Of a stretch of 63,342 nt of DNA, positions 18,673 through 27,668 are shown in pieces. How positions within the stretch are numbered: position 1 is the stretch's first letter; each line of letters starts with the position of its first letter. The position numbers and the translations under genes were made by a program. The notes below the pieces were generated by a model that saw nothing but the letters and a program-made list of their open reading frames with translations, had not been told where the DNA came from and made no database searches. This stretch comes from Xanthobacter autotrophicus (GTDB lineage Bacteria; Pseudomonadota; Alphaproteobacteria; Rhizobiales; Xanthobacteraceae), in NCBI RefSeq assembly GCF_030015065.1, contig NZ_JAIVFN010000010.1:1-63342 (forward strand). Reading direction: 5' to 3'.

Positions 18673-20670
18673 CTATGGCGCTGTTCCGGGCTGGGTCACC
18701 GCCACATAGATACGCCAGCGGCCCTCTTCCTCTTGCGCCAGGCGAAAGAGGGGACTTGCCGCGAACGGATCGCTTCGCCACGCCCCGTCCTGAGCCGTCA
18801 CCACCGCTGCCCCGCAGCCGAAGTTGAGGCGCATCTGGGCGAGGTCGGCGGGCACTCCGGTTCCGTCGAAGACACGGGCGAACAGGTTAGCGGCTTCCGC
18901 GCGCTGCTGCGGCGTCAGCGGTGCGAAGGCGAGCGCCATTTCGGGTCCGGCGAAACAGGACCGTCGCCGCGCCAGCAGGGCCCAGGACAGGTTGATGGGC
19001 CACGGCGTGAGCTGTTCCAGCCGGCCCGGATTGCTGGCGATGCGCACCTCCGCCGCCACCTCGCGGCGCACCGCCGCCCACAGGGCCGGATCCCCTGGAA
19101 GCGTCTCGCCATCGACGCTGCGCACGCCGCGCAGGTTGCCGGTCGCGAGCACCACGCTATCCGGCACGCCGGCGGCGATGAGCAGCGCTGCCGCTCCCAT
19201 CGCAAGCCATCGCTGGCGTTGCACGACGCTCGCGATCGCAGCGCCTGCGAACCCGGAGAGCACCAGCACAGCCGGCAACACGGCGCGCCAGCCGAGGTCG
19301 TTGTTCTCGCCGGCCGTGCTCACGAGAAAAGCACTGATGGCCAAGGCGCCAAGACTCAAGGTGCCGAGCGCGGCCGCGAGGCGGTAGGTACCGTGTCGCC
19401 TGCGAAGCGCCATGACGAGGCCGACGGATCCGGCGAAGGCGATGGCGGGAAGCTCGATGGGCAGCAGGAGCAGCCAATAGGCCGGGATGTCGAGGATCAT
19501 CCGCAGTCCGGCCGGAACGGCGGGGCCGAGCACGGCGAACGGCTCGATCCGGATCGGTGGCCCGCCCACGCGCGCCGCCGCGACTTGCAACTGCGCGAGC
19601 AGGATCGGCGCCACCAGCACGCCGGCGCCAAGGGCGGCAGCCGCCACCAGCGCCAGGAAGCGCCCGCGCCCCTCGGAAGGAGGGTGCGCGGCGAGCATCA
19701 GAACGGCAGCTCCGCCCGCCAGCGCGAAGGTGGCGCCGCCCACCCACAGGGAGCTGTCGAACCCCGCCGCGATCAGGAGTGCGAGCACCACCGCCGCTCC
19801 GGGCGAAGGCCGCGTGCGCATCTGTGCCAGCAGCCACACGGCGAGCACGACGCATGAGGCAGAGGCCACATGGTGCGGGCTCCAACTCGCCTGATACAGC
19901 ACGCCCGCGAGCCCCGTCGCCGGCTCGATCACCTGATCGACGCGCGCCGCTCCGAACAGGGACGCGAGGAGCGGCCTAAGGGAGCCGGAGGCCGCCGCAG
20001 CCAGTGCCAGCAGCGGTGCCATTGCGGAGGGGCGGAACCGGAAGGCGATGCCGGCCACCAGCGCCAGCGCGGCGAAGGCCGAGAGAAAGGTCGCCGCGGC
20101 ATCCGCCTCCCATCCCGTCGCGCCGGTGAGGATGACGAGCTGGGCCGCACCGAAGTGCCAGAGATAATAATAGGATATGACCCCCGGCGCGCCGCCGGCG
20201 CCGAACACGGGATTGGCCGGCGGCACCACCCCGTGGAGCGCGATCTCGTCGATGAGCGCGATCTTGGCGTGATCGTAGATGGGGGCCGCCAGCGCGATGG
20301 CGCCGTCCGCGTCCACCTTGGGCAGGATGGCGGCTGTGGGAATGCAGGCGAGCAGCGCGGCGACCGCCAAGGCGGGCAGGAGAAGGCGGGCTCCGGCGTC
20401 TGTCGTGGGAAGCGCCGTCCGTGCGGATCGCAGCAGCGGCGCGCCGACGCAGACCAGTGCGGTGACCAGCAGGATGGAGCTTAGCGACAGGCCGATGATC
20501 GGGGCAAGGGCGAGGACGGCCATGTTCTGTACCGCCCAGCCGAGCGCCGGTGCCAGCAGGATGGCCGGGACGCGGCTGATCATGACGGCGCGGGCGACGA
20601 GCCAGCCGGGACCGCACCACAGCGCGAGCCCGGCGAGGATCGAAAACAGGATATGCGCGGTCGAGACCAT
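18673..20670 (-). CDS. Large polytopic membrane protein, possible GT-C-type glycosyltransferase
   Basis: 665 residues with about 14 hydrophobic helices and a C-terminal soluble part of about 110 residues (from GVRSVDGETLPGDPALWAAV). The early loop PIYDHAKIALIDEIALHGVV with PPANPVF and the following YYYLWHFGAAQLV resemble the first extracytoplasmic loop of GT-C glycosyltransferases and DUF2298-like proteins, where an acidic residue is catalytic. I do not recognise a named family. It shares strand with the molybdoenzyme pair upstream, 38 bases away, and may be in the same transcript. Confidence 0.6.
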   Translation of the reverse strand: MVSTAHILFSILAGLALWCGPGWLVARAVMISRVPAILLAPALGWAVQNMAVLALAPIIGLSLSSILLVTALVCVGAPLLRSARTALPTTDAGARLLLPALAVAALLACIPTAAILPKVDADGAIALAAPIYDHAKIALIDEIALHGVVPPANPVFGAGGAPGVISYYYLWHFGAAQLVILTGATGWEADAAATFLSAFAALALVAGIAFRFRPSAMAPLLALAAAASGSLRPLLASLFGAARVDQVIEPATGLAGVLYQASWSPHHVASASCVVLAVWLLAQMRTRPSPGAAVVLALLIAAGFDSSLWVGGATFALAGGAAVLMLAAHPPSEGRGRFLALVAAAALGAGVLVAPILLAQLQVAAARVGGPPIRIEPFAVLGPAVPAGLRMILDIPAYWLLLLPIELPAIAFAGSVGLVMALRRRHGTYRLAAALGTLSLGALAISAFLVSTAGENNDLGWRAVLPAVLVLSGFAGAAIASVVQRQRWLAMGAAALLIAAGVPDSVVLATGNLRGVRSVDGETLPGDPALWAAVRREVAAEVRIASNPGRLEQLTPWPINLSWALLARRRSCFAGPEMALAFAPLTPQQRAEAANLFARVFDGTGVPADLAQMRLNFGCGAAVVTAQDGAWRSDPFAASPLFRLAQEEEGRWRIYVAVTQPGTAP

Positions 20671-20708
20671 CGCCGGTCAGCCCCGCAGCCTGACCCCATC
20701 GGCGGCCC

Positions 20709-21500
20709 TCACAGGCCGGCGAACCAGTTGAAGCCCTGCTTTTCCCAAAAGCCGAGCGGGTAGGTGTTGGTGACCTCGATGGCGCGGATCCATTTGGGGT
20801 TCTTGAACCCGAGCTTCACCGCTGTGCGCAGGCGCAGCGGAAAGCCGAAGGGATCGGTGATGGGCTCGCCGGCATATTTGGTGGCGAGGATGGTCTGGGG
20901 GTGGAGCGCCGAGGCCATGTCGATGCTCTCCATGTAGTCGTCGTTGCCGTAGAAGGCGATGTATTTCGCCGAGAGGTCGGCGCCGATGCGGGTCAGGAAG
21001 TCCTTCAGGTTCGGCCCGGACCACTGGCCGATATAATCCCAGCCTTCCACGCAGATGTGGCGGATGATCTCCTCCTGCTCGGGCAGGGCGTAGATCTGGT
21101 CCAGCGTCCACGGGCGCTTGTCCTGGATGAGGCCGGAGAGTTCCAGCTTCCAGGTGGAGACGTCCACCGGCTTCACCTCGTCGATCTCGTAATAGGCGTT
21201 GAAGCGCGGCGGCTTCACCACGAGGTCCGGGGAAAAGGTGGGGGCAAGCTTCTTCGGGTTGAACAGGGCGGCCTGCACGCCGTCGTTGAAGTCCGAAACC
21301 GTCTTCAGCACGCCCTGCACCGCGCCGCGATTGGAGATGTCGCAGCCGGCGAGCAGCGACAGGGCGCCGAGGCTGAAGGTGCCGCGCAGCACCTTGCGTC
21401 GGTCGATGGTCTCGATCAGCTTGCGGTTTTCGACGATGAGGCTCTGGTCGGGCGTGGTGACCGAGGACCGTCGCGGGGCGAAGGGATTGCGGAATGCCAT
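20709..21500 (-). CDS. Sulfite-oxidase-like molybdopterin oxidoreductase (MsrP/YedY superfamily)
   Basis: 263 residues. The molybdenum-ligating Cys is Cys150 in IIRHICVEGWDYIGQWSG, the signature of the superfamily; the fold continues with MESIDMASALHPQTILATKY and GFPLRLRTAVKLGFK. The export region is unusual: RRKVLRG (34-40) resembles a Tat twin-Arg motif and is followed by a hydrophobic stretch ending LLAGC (Cys53), a lipobox. It is therefore probably exported folded and may be lipid-anchored. The cytochrome b gene directly upstream should supply electrons. Members repair oxidised methionine or oxidise sulfite-like compounds; NrsF-type regulons are known to include such enzymes. Confidence 0.85.
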   Translation of the reverse strand: MAFRNPFAPRRSSVTTPDQSLIVENRKLIETIDRRKVLRGTFSLGALSLLAGCDISNRGAVQGVLKTVSDFNDGVQAALFNPKKLAPTFSPDLVVKPPRFNAYYEIDEVKPVDVSTWKLELSGLIQDKRPWTLDQIYALPEQEEIIRHICVEGWDYIGQWSGPNLKDFLTRIGADLSAKYIAFYGNDDYMESIDMASALHPQTILATKYAGEPITDPFGFPLRLRTAVKLGFKNPKWIRAIEVTNTYPLGFWEKQGFNWFAGL

Positions 21501-21512
21501 TTTCGCCTCCGG

Positions 21513-22181
21513 TCAATGGGGTGTGGTGGGCGCGGGTGCGCCCTTGGGATGGGGGTCTTCGGCGGGCACGGCCGGCCCGCCGGTGAGCATGGCGAGGATG
21601 GTGCGCGGCACGAGCAGCGCCAGCGCCACATGCACCAACATGAACCCGACGATGGCCGCCATGCCCAGGAAATGCGCGAGCCGCGCCCCCTGGAAGCCAC
21701 CGAACAGGCTGACGAGAAAAGAGAATTGCACCGGCTTCCAGATCGCGAGGCCGGAGACGACCTGCACGATGATGATCGCGATGACGCCCACGTAGAGCGT
21801 CTTTTGCACCGCATTGTAGTGGGTGAGATCCGCATGCTTCAGGCGGAAGGTCAGCGCCGCCACCATCTCGGCCACCACCTCGCGCGGGTGGATGGGGAAG
21901 AACAGGCGGGCAAAGCGCCCGGTGGTGACCCCGTAGGCGAGGTAGAACAGGCCGTTGAAGACCAGGATCCACATGCCGAAGAAGTGCCATTGCAAGGCAT
22001 GCTGCGCCCAGATGCCCAGCACGATTTCCTGCGGGAAGTGCAGGAAGCCGAAGATCACTTCATCATTATAGATCTTCCAGCCGCTGCCGATCATGATGAT
22101 CATGGACAGGGCGTTGGTCCAGTGCATGATCCGGATTGGAAGCGGATGCATGCGCCTTGTACGAGATGAGATGGGTTTCAT
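21513..22181 (-). CDS. Cytochrome b561-type membrane subunit for the molybdoenzyme
   Basis: 222 residues, four main membrane helices. Start ATG 22181 has GGAGG seven bases upstream; an in-frame TTG 18 bases earlier has none. Haem-ligand histidines are in RIMHWTNALSMIIM, HALQWHFFGMWIL, RLAHFLGMAAI and MLVHVALAL. The family (Ni/Fe-hydrogenase-type cytochrome b, PF01292) passes quinol electrons to periplasmic partners. The gene is 12 bases from the molybdoenzyme gene on the same strand. The C-terminal tail is Pro-rich. Confidence 0.85.
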   Translation of the reverse strand: MKPISSRTRRMHPLPIRIMHWTNALSMIIMIGSGWKIYNDEVIFGFLHFPQEIVLGIWAQHALQWHFFGMWILVFNGLFYLAYGVTTGRFARLFFPIHPREVVAEMVAALTFRLKHADLTHYNAVQKTLYVGVIAIIIVQVVSGLAIWKPVQFSFLVSLFGGFQGARLAHFLGMAAIVGFMLVHVALALLVPRTILAMLTGGPAVPAEDPHPKGAPAPTTPH

Positions 22182-22300
22182 GGTCGCCTCCAACGACAAT
22201 TTATGTAATTATTTTCGATATTTTCGCATTTCATGATTTTAGTATTGTGATTTTGATGTATTGTTATGTCGAAAATTGACTTGTTTGAAGGATTAGAGCC

Positions 22301-22768
22301 ATGCGCGCAGTCCCCTTGCTCCTCACGCTTGCCCTCGTCGGCGCGGCGTCCGTCGCTTCCGCCGCCGCCGCGGGCGGGCCGCCCCATGCCAACATCCAGG
22401 CCGGCCCGGCGGACGACGGCCTCACCCCCGCCGAGCGCATGGCCGCGCGCTTCCCCCAGAAGGTGCGTGTGGGCGATCTCGTCGGGCTGCCGCTGCTCGA
22501 TTTCGACGACCGCACCCTGGGCTATGTGCGGGAGGTGGTGCGCACGCCGGAGGGCGGCATCGTGCTGGTGGTGCCCGTGGGGGGCTGGTTCGGCCATGGC
22601 GGCCGTCCGGTGGGTGTGCCCATCGAGACGGTGGCCATTCTCGGCCGGCAGATCGCTTTGCTCGACATTCCCCCCGCCGAGCTGCCCCGGCGGGCGACCT
22701 GGGCGGCGAAGGATGGCGCCCCCATCTCCGGAAGCGAGATCATCCGGATTGCCATCACTCGCAGGTGA
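22301..22768 (+). CDS. Exported PRC-barrel-like small protein
   Basis: 155 residues with a signal peptide (MRAVPLLLTLALVGAASVAS). The core KVRVGDLVGLPLLDFDDRTL, GYVREVVRTPEGGIVLVVPV and PVGVPIETVAILGRQIALLD has the strand pattern of PRC-barrel proteins. It diverges from the cytochrome b gene across an AT-rich 120-base gap and ends 26 bases from the converging mtnK. Partner and role are unknown; linkage to the exported molybdoenzyme suggests periplasmic or envelope service. Confidence 0.7.
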   Translation: MRAVPLLLTLALVGAASVASAAAAGGPPHANIQAGPADDGLTPAERMAARFPQKVRVGDLVGLPLLDFDDRTLGYVREVVRTPEGGIVLVVPVGGWFGHGGRPVGVPIETVAILGRQIALLDIPPAELPRRATWAAKDGAPISGSEIIRIAITRR

Positions 22769-22794
22769 AGCCGGGACCGGGAAGGGGCGGTCCA

Positions 22795-24054
22795 TCACCG
22801 TCCCCCCATGGTTCGGGCGATGCGGTTCACCGCATCCACCGTGTCCATCTCGCGGCGGTTCACCGCCATGTGCCGGCCGAAGGCGAGCGCGGTGCGCTCC
22901 AGCGCCGCGCGCAGGCCGAGATCGGCAATGGCCTCGAACTCCGCCACATGGGCAAGCCCCAGGATGCGGCGGTGGATCTCGATTCCGGCAAAGCCCAGCG
23001 CGTCGCGCCACACCGTGTCGAGGTGCTGGGCGAGAGCGGCTTCGCTGCCCACCGCATCGCCTTGGTCCTCGAACAGGTCGCGCCCGCCGAGGATGCCTGT
23101 GCGCTCGGTGCGCCACAGGCGGGAGAATTCCGCCGCAAATACCCGCCAGCAGGTGTTCGTTGTGGCCAGCAGCTGATCGCCGACCCGGGCCGCGGTGCGT
23201 GCGTCGGCGCGGTGGGCCTTGCGGGTGAAATAGGCCATCCACAGGTGGGCGAGCAGCACGCCCACATCGAACCCCATGGGGCCGTAGAGGGCGAATTCGG
23301 CGTCGATGACGCGGGTATCATCGGCCGTCGCCATCACCGAACCGGTATGCAGGTCGCCGTGGAGCAGGGTCTCGGCGCAGGTGGCGAAGCGCGCCTTCAT
23401 CTCCTGCGCGGCGATCTTCAGGGCACGGTCGGCACGCACCGCCTGCACCGTCGCCTCAAGTCCGGGCGTGTGCCGGTTTAGCGGTGCGTCCTTGAACGGG
23501 TCCGAGAAGACCAGATCCTCCGTGATACCGGCCAGTTCGACGTTGCCGGAAAACAGGGCGAGGTCCGCCTTGCGGGCGGCGGTGGGCATGGACCAGTCGG
23601 AGCCGCGAAACAGGGTGCGGGCGAGATAGAGGCCGAGATGGTCGCCGAGGCGGGGCAGCTCCTCGCCTTCGATCAGGGCGCGGCGCACCACCTTGTGGGG
23701 CGTTAGATGTTCCATCACCAAGAGCGCCTGGGTGGGGGCGAACAGCTTGAGGTCCGGCACCCGGCCGGGATCGCGCGCGCCGAGCCGCTTCAGGGCTTCA
23801 TGCTCGAAGAAGGCGCGGTCCAGCGACATGGGCCAGCTCTCGCCCACCACGCGAGCATAGGGCAGGGCCTGCTTCACCACCAGCGAGCCTCTATCGCTCT
23901 CCACGATGAAGACGAGGTTGAGGTTGCCGTCGCCCACCTCGCGCACCCGCCATCCCGTTGCCGGGCCGAGGGGCGCGAGGAGTTCCACCCGCTCGCCGAG
24001 GCGCCGCGGCAGGCTCTCGCAATCGAGGGGATGGTAGGAGATGCGCTCGAGCAT
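22795..24054 (-). CDS. mtnK: S-methyl-5-thioribose kinase
   Basis: 419 residues, APH/kinase fold. The nucleotide-binding start is GDGNLNLVFIVESDRGSLVV; the catalytic loop is ETLLHGDLHTGSVM and the metal-binding motif VIDAEFALYGPMGFDVGVLL, all diagnostic of MtnK. The enzyme phosphorylates methylthioribose on the anomeric oxygen in methionine salvage. It can also phosphorylate 5-deoxyribose from 5'-deoxyadenosine in the DHAP shunt. No other salvage genes (mtnA, mtnB, mtnC, mtnD) are in the window. Instead it is the last gene of a run with a nucleosidase, glycosyltransferases and a radical SAM enzyme, which hints at use on a 5-substituted ribose made there. Confidence 0.9.
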   Translation of the reverse strand: MLERISYHPLDCESLPRRLGERVELLAPLGPATGWRVREVGDGNLNLVFIVESDRGSLVVKQALPYARVVGESWPMSLDRAFFEHEALKRLGARDPGRVPDLKLFAPTQALLVMEHLTPHKVVRRALIEGEELPRLGDHLGLYLARTLFRGSDWSMPTAARKADLALFSGNVELAGITEDLVFSDPFKDAPLNRHTPGLEATVQAVRADRALKIAAQEMKARFATCAETLLHGDLHTGSVMATADDTRVIDAEFALYGPMGFDVGVLLAHLWMAYFTRKAHRADARTAARVGDQLLATTNTCWRVFAAEFSRLWRTERTGILGGRDLFEDQGDAVGSEAALAQHLDTVWRDALGFAGIEIHRRILGLAHVAEFEAIADLGLRAALERTALAFGRHMAVNRREMDTVDAVNRIARTMGGR

Positions 24055-24071
24055 GGCGGTTCATCCCTTTG

Positions 24072-24938
24072 TCAGCGGGCGGCGGGCGCGTGCGCGTCCC
24101 ACGCCAAAGCGAAGGCTGTCGCCAACGCGATGGAGCGGCAGGCGCCGTTGTGGTCGCCCTTCTCGAAATCGCCATCCACGCAGCCGAGCTGGTTGGTGAC
24201 ATGGGCGAGGCACAGCACCGGCCGGTTCTGGGCGCGGGCGAAGGCGTAGAGGGCGGCCGCCTCCATCTCCACCGCGAGCAGCCCCTCGGCCTTGCGGCGG
24301 GCGATGGCGGCCTCCGTCTCGCGGAAGGGCGCGTCGGTGGTCCAGGTGGCGCCGGTCAGCACCGGGCCTTCGGCTTGGGCGAAGGCCCGCCGGGCCATGG
24401 TGATGAGATCGGGATCCGCCGCCGCAAAAGGCGAGGCCGGCAGGTAGTGATAGCTCGTGCCCTCGTCGCGCAGCGCCCGGTCGATGAGGACATGGTAGGA
24501 GGGCGGCGCGTGATCGGCGATCTGTCCGGCGGAGGCGATCGAGATCAGAAGCTCGCAGCCGCAGACGAAGGCCTGCTCGGCCACCAGTACGGAAAAGGAC
24601 GAGCCCACCGCATAGCCGACGATGCCGAAGGCAAGGCCCTCTTCCTCCCACTCCCACATGTCGGTGTGGTAGCAGGCCCAGACCGAGGAGCGGCGCGCGG
24701 CGCGATGGGCGCGCACATAGTCCACCATGTCGCCGTCGGGATCGAGCAGGACGATGCGCGGCACCGGCCCGGCCGCGAGCCCTTTCTGCCGTCGCGCCTC
24801 GCGCATCATGTTCTCGGGCCGGAACACAGACGGGGCGCGATGGTCGGCCCGCTCGATCAGCGGCAGAAATCCGGACGGAAGCGGCGAGCGCACCGGCCAT
24901 TTGGTGTCGTCGGGCTCGTGCAAAGGCTGTAGCAGCAT
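24072..24938 (-). CDS. Nucleoside phosphorylase/nucleosidase (AMP-nucleosidase-like)
   Basis: 288 residues of the PNP/UDP phosphorylase fold. The central sheet is RIVLLDPDGDMVDYVRAH and LAFGIVGYAVGSSFSVLVAE; the ribose-binding signature GLLAVEMEAAALYAFARAQ carries the conserved Glu pair; the catalytic acidic region is GCVDGDFEKGDHNG. The gene is 17 bases ahead of mtnK, so it likely yields the free 5-substituted ribose that MtnK phosphorylates, i.e. it may cleave methylthioadenosine, 5'-deoxyadenosine or an adenosylated product. Annotation pipelines often call this type AMP nucleosidase; that specificity is not visible. Confidence 0.8.
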   Translation of the reverse strand: MLLQPLHEPDDTKWPVRSPLPSGFLPLIERADHRAPSVFRPENMMREARRQKGLAAGPVPRIVLLDPDGDMVDYVRAHRAARRSSVWACYHTDMWEWEEEGLAFGIVGYAVGSSFSVLVAEQAFVCGCELLISIASAGQIADHAPPSYHVLIDRALRDEGTSYHYLPASPFAAADPDLITMARRAFAQAEGPVLTGATWTTDAPFRETEAAIARRKAEGLLAVEMEAAALYAFARAQNRPVLCLAHVTNQLGCVDGDFEKGDHNGACRSIALATAFALAWDAHAPAAR

Positions 24939-24947
24939 GGACGATTC

Positions 24948-25676
24948 TCACATCTTGTTCGGCGTGGCGGCGGGTCCGGACATCTGGGTCGCCACCCGCA
25001 GGAAGGTGGAGACGATGCGGGTCCCGGCGGTGAGCGTGGTGCCCAGGTTGCCGGCGACCTTGGAGAGGCCGCCCCGCCGGCGGCGGTAGGCGACCGGGAT
25101 CTCGACAATGGCGAGGCCGGCGCGGGCCGCGCGCATCTGCATCTCGATGTTCCAGCCGTAGGTCAGCTCCCGCATCCCGAGGCTGACGAGGGCGTCGCGG
25201 CGGATGGCGCGGAAGGTGCACATGTCGGAATAGGCGACGCCGTAAAGCGCCCGCATGCCGAGGCCCGCCGCGCGCCCCGCCGCCACCTGGTGCCAGGCCA
25301 TGCTGCCCGGCTCCCGCGCGCCGCGGGTGCGCGAGGCGATGGCGAAGTCCGCCGTGCCCGCTTTCAGCGGTGCCAAGAGCGCGGGGAGGAAGGCCGGGTC
25401 GTCCGCGCCGTCGGCATCCATGAAGGCGATGATGTCAGCGCCGCGCGCCTCGCACACGCCCTCAAGGCAGGCGCGGCCGAAGCCCCGGCCGGCGGCCAGC
25501 ACGGTGGCGCCGGCGGCAATGGCGATCTCGCGGGTGGCGTCGGTCGAGCCGCCATCGGCCACGATGACCTCGTCCACCGCGCCCACGGGGATCTCGGCGA
25601 GGGTCGCGCCGATGGCCTGCGCCTCGTTCAGCGTCGGAATGATGAGGGCGATGCGATGGGCTGCGGTTTCGGCCAT
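24948..25676 (-). CDS. Family 2 glycosyltransferase
   Basis: 242 residues starting MAETAAHRIALIIPTLNEAQ; the ATG overlaps the stop of the radical SAM gene. GT-A fold marks are VIVADGGSTDATREIA, the DXD motif FMDADGADDP and the late segment LTYGWNIEMQMRAARAGLAI. No membrane helices follow, unlike lipid-linked dolichol-phosphate-mannose relatives with extensions. The close coupling to the radical SAM gene says both act in one pathway. Acceptor and donor are unknown. Confidence 0.85.
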   Translation of the reverse strand: MAETAAHRIALIIPTLNEAQAIGATLAEIPVGAVDEVIVADGGSTDATREIAIAAGATVLAAGRGFGRACLEGVCEARGADIIAFMDADGADDPAFLPALLAPLKAGTADFAIASRTRGAREPGSMAWHQVAAGRAAGLGMRALYGVAYSDMCTFRAIRRDALVSLGMRELTYGWNIEMQMRAARAGLAIVEIPVAYRRRRGGLSKVAGNLGTTLTAGTRIVSTFLRVATQMSGPAATPNKM

Positions 25677-26743
25677 CACAGGCTCCATCTCAGGCCGCAA
25701 TTGGCGCAGGCGGCGGGCGGTGCCTCGGACAGCAGCCCATCGCGGAAGCCGCGATAGGCCTCGCCCTCCCAGATCTCGGACAGGCTTTGCGTGGTGGCGT
25801 CGCCCAGCGTGTAATTCTCGTAGCCACGCTGGGAGAAGGGGGCGATGCAGCAGGGCAGGGCGCGGCCGTTGGCGGTGAAGTACATCACCGTCCACGGACG
25901 CCGGCACATGGACCAGGGTGAGCCATTCTCTGCCCGCTTCAGGCTCATGCCCGGTTCGGCGGCGGCGCCAGACGCGGAGAAGACCATGCCCAGTGAGCGG
26001 GCGATCTCGGTCGCCTCGGCGATATAGCGGGCCTCGTCGGAATTGATCTGCTCGTAGAGCGCCTGGTCCGGCCGGGCGAGGCCGATGGCCTCCTCTTCGA
26101 AGAAGACGAGGCGCTGGAGATAGACTTCCTTGACGCCCAGCTCGGCGGCCACCTTCACGAAGGCCGGCAGCTCGCAAATGGTTTCCTTCAGCCCGGTGAG
26201 CCAGGCGGACACGCGGGGGTTGGCGTGGCCCTCGCGCTCCTGCAGTTCGCGGAAGGCGCGCACGTTCTTCAGGATGCGGTCGAAATAATTCTTGCCGCGA
26301 ATGGCGCGATAGGAGGCGGCATTGGACGCGTCCAGGGAGACGCGCAATTCGTCGAGGCCGGCCTCGATCATGGCGCGGCCGTTCTTCTCGTTCAGCACCG
26401 TGCCGTTGGTGTTGAACAGCACATAGGTGCCTCGATCCTTCAGATAACGGACCATGCGGTCGAGGTCCGGCACCAGCATGGGCTCGCCGATCCCGTGCAG
26501 CACGCAGCGTTCCAGGTCCGGGATCTGGTCCACGATGGAGGTGAACAGCTCCCAGCTCATGTCAGCCGGAGGCTCCAGCTCCTCATAGGTGCGCGGGCAG
26601 GTGGTGCACAAAAGGTTGCAGCGGTTGGTGGTCTCCAGATAGAGGCACACCGGCTTCTTCACCGGAACGCTGGTGCGGTTCGCCTCCGCCCGCTCGAAAT
26701 AGCGGCGGGCATCGAGGGTGCTTCCGGTGGTGATCACATTCAT
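25676..26743 (-). CDS. Radical SAM/SPASM enzyme
   Basis: 355 residues. The [4Fe-4S]-SAM motif CNLLCTTC has Cys42, Cys46 and Cys49 (CX3CX2C). Downstream 'HGIGEPML' is the SAM-binding GGE-type loop (here GIGEP) and NTNGT continues the barrel. The C-terminal third has SPASM cysteines: SMCRRPW, ALPCCIAPF and CANCGLRWSL. Such enzymes modify peptides, sugars or small molecules. No short precursor-peptide gene is seen nearby, while a nucleosidase and two sugar transferases are, so a sugar or nucleoside-related substrate seems likelier than a peptide (inference). Confidence 0.88.
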   Translation of the reverse strand: MNVITTGSTLDARRYFERAEANRTSVPVKKPVCLYLETTNRCNLLCTTCPRTYEELEPPADMSWELFTSIVDQIPDLERCVLHGIGEPMLVPDLDRMVRYLKDRGTYVLFNTNGTVLNEKNGRAMIEAGLDELRVSLDASNAASYRAIRGKNYFDRILKNVRAFRELQEREGHANPRVSAWLTGLKETICELPAFVKVAAELGVKEVYLQRLVFFEEEAIGLARPDQALYEQINSDEARYIAEATEIARSLGMVFSASGAAAEPGMSLKRAENGSPWSMCRRPWTVMYFTANGRALPCCIAPFSQRGYENYTLGDATTQSLSEIWEGEAYRGFRDGLLSEAPPAACANCGLRWSL

Positions 26744-26773
26744 GGGGCTTTGTCCGTCAAGGGGATGTGGCGC

Positions 26774-27601
26774 TCACGAGGCGCGGCGTTGCGGGATGTC
26801 GCGGGGCGCGCTACCGGGCAGGCCGAGGCGTTCGGCGAGGTCCTGCGTTGCGAGCAGCCGGCGCATCAGCCGCTCCGTATGGCGGGCGGTGCCGCGCTGA
26901 AGGCCCGACGTACCGAAGGGCGCGGTCTGGATGACCTCGCTGTGCAGCAGCCGCAGCGCGGTGGCATCGTCCACGTCGTACCAGGGCGGCAGCAGGTGAA
27001 CGTCGAGGCCGATCTCGGCGGCGCGCTCCAACGTCTGCTGGCAGACCCGCTCGGTGCTCCAGTCGATATCCTCGAACAGCCGCCAGCGCGGCGTCTTGAG
27101 GCCCAGCACGTAATAGCCGCCGTCGGTGGAAGGGCCGAGCACCGCCCGCTCACCCGGCTGCGCCAGAACGTCGGCCAGCTCGGCGAGGAGGGCAGGGGGC
27201 AGGGTGGGACTGTCGGAATTGAGCACCGCCGCTGCCGGATGCCCGAGGGCGAAGAGGTGGCCCATGGTGGCCCTAAGGCAGGCCCCGAATCCAGGCTGTG
27301 CCGCCTCGATGCGGCCGACGCCGGGCGGCAGCAGGGCATCGAAGAAGTGGCCCGCGCCCGCCGGTCCATAGGCCACATAAGGCGTGATCCGCGAGAGCGC
27401 GCCGGCGGCGAAGATGTTGCCGACGATGTCCTGCACGAAGGCGGTGTTGAAGGCGGCGGCCTCGTTGGGCGAAAGCGGCGGGCAGAGCCGCGTTTTGGTG
27501 CGCCCCGCCGCCGAAGCCTTCGCCATGACGGCAATGGCGCAGGAGGACACGCCGGGATTGGACACGCCGGAAGTAGAAACGCCGCCCGGTCCTTCAGTCA
27601 T
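26774..27601 (-). CDS. DUF2064/TIGR04282 GT-A-fold transferase
   Basis: 275 residues from ATG 27601 (MTEGPGGVSTSGVSNPGVSS); an upstream in-frame start would add 37 poor residues. Family marks are AIAVMAKASAAGRTKTRLCP, LNSDSPTLPP and LGPSTDGGYYVLGL. The fold is that of nucleotidyltransferases and GT-A glycosyltransferases. TIGR04282 members are named as arsenosugar or rSAM/selenodomain-associated transferases, and here the neighbour is indeed a radical SAM enzyme, but no arsenic methyltransferase is present. It could activate a sugar-1-phosphate or transfer a sugar. Confidence 0.82.
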   Translation of the reverse strand: MTEGPGGVSTSGVSNPGVSSCAIAVMAKASAAGRTKTRLCPPLSPNEAAAFNTAFVQDIVGNIFAAGALSRITPYVAYGPAGAGHFFDALLPPGVGRIEAAQPGFGACLRATMGHLFALGHPAAAVLNSDSPTLPPALLAELADVLAQPGERAVLGPSTDGGYYVLGLKTPRWRLFEDIDWSTERVCQQTLERAAEIGLDVHLLPPWYDVDDATALRLLHSEVIQTAPFGTSGLQRGTARHTERLMRRLLATQDLAERLGLPGSAPRDIPQRRAS

Positions 27602-27668
27602 CGCAAGCCCCCGCTCTGGTGTGTCGTTGGTCAGGAATTCGCTCGCAGTAGGCCGGGCGTTACATGCC

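Noticed and set aside
22795-24938. A complete methionine salvage operon
   Set aside because: Only mtnK and a nucleosidase-like gene are present; mtnA, mtnB, mtnC, mtnD and others are absent from the window.
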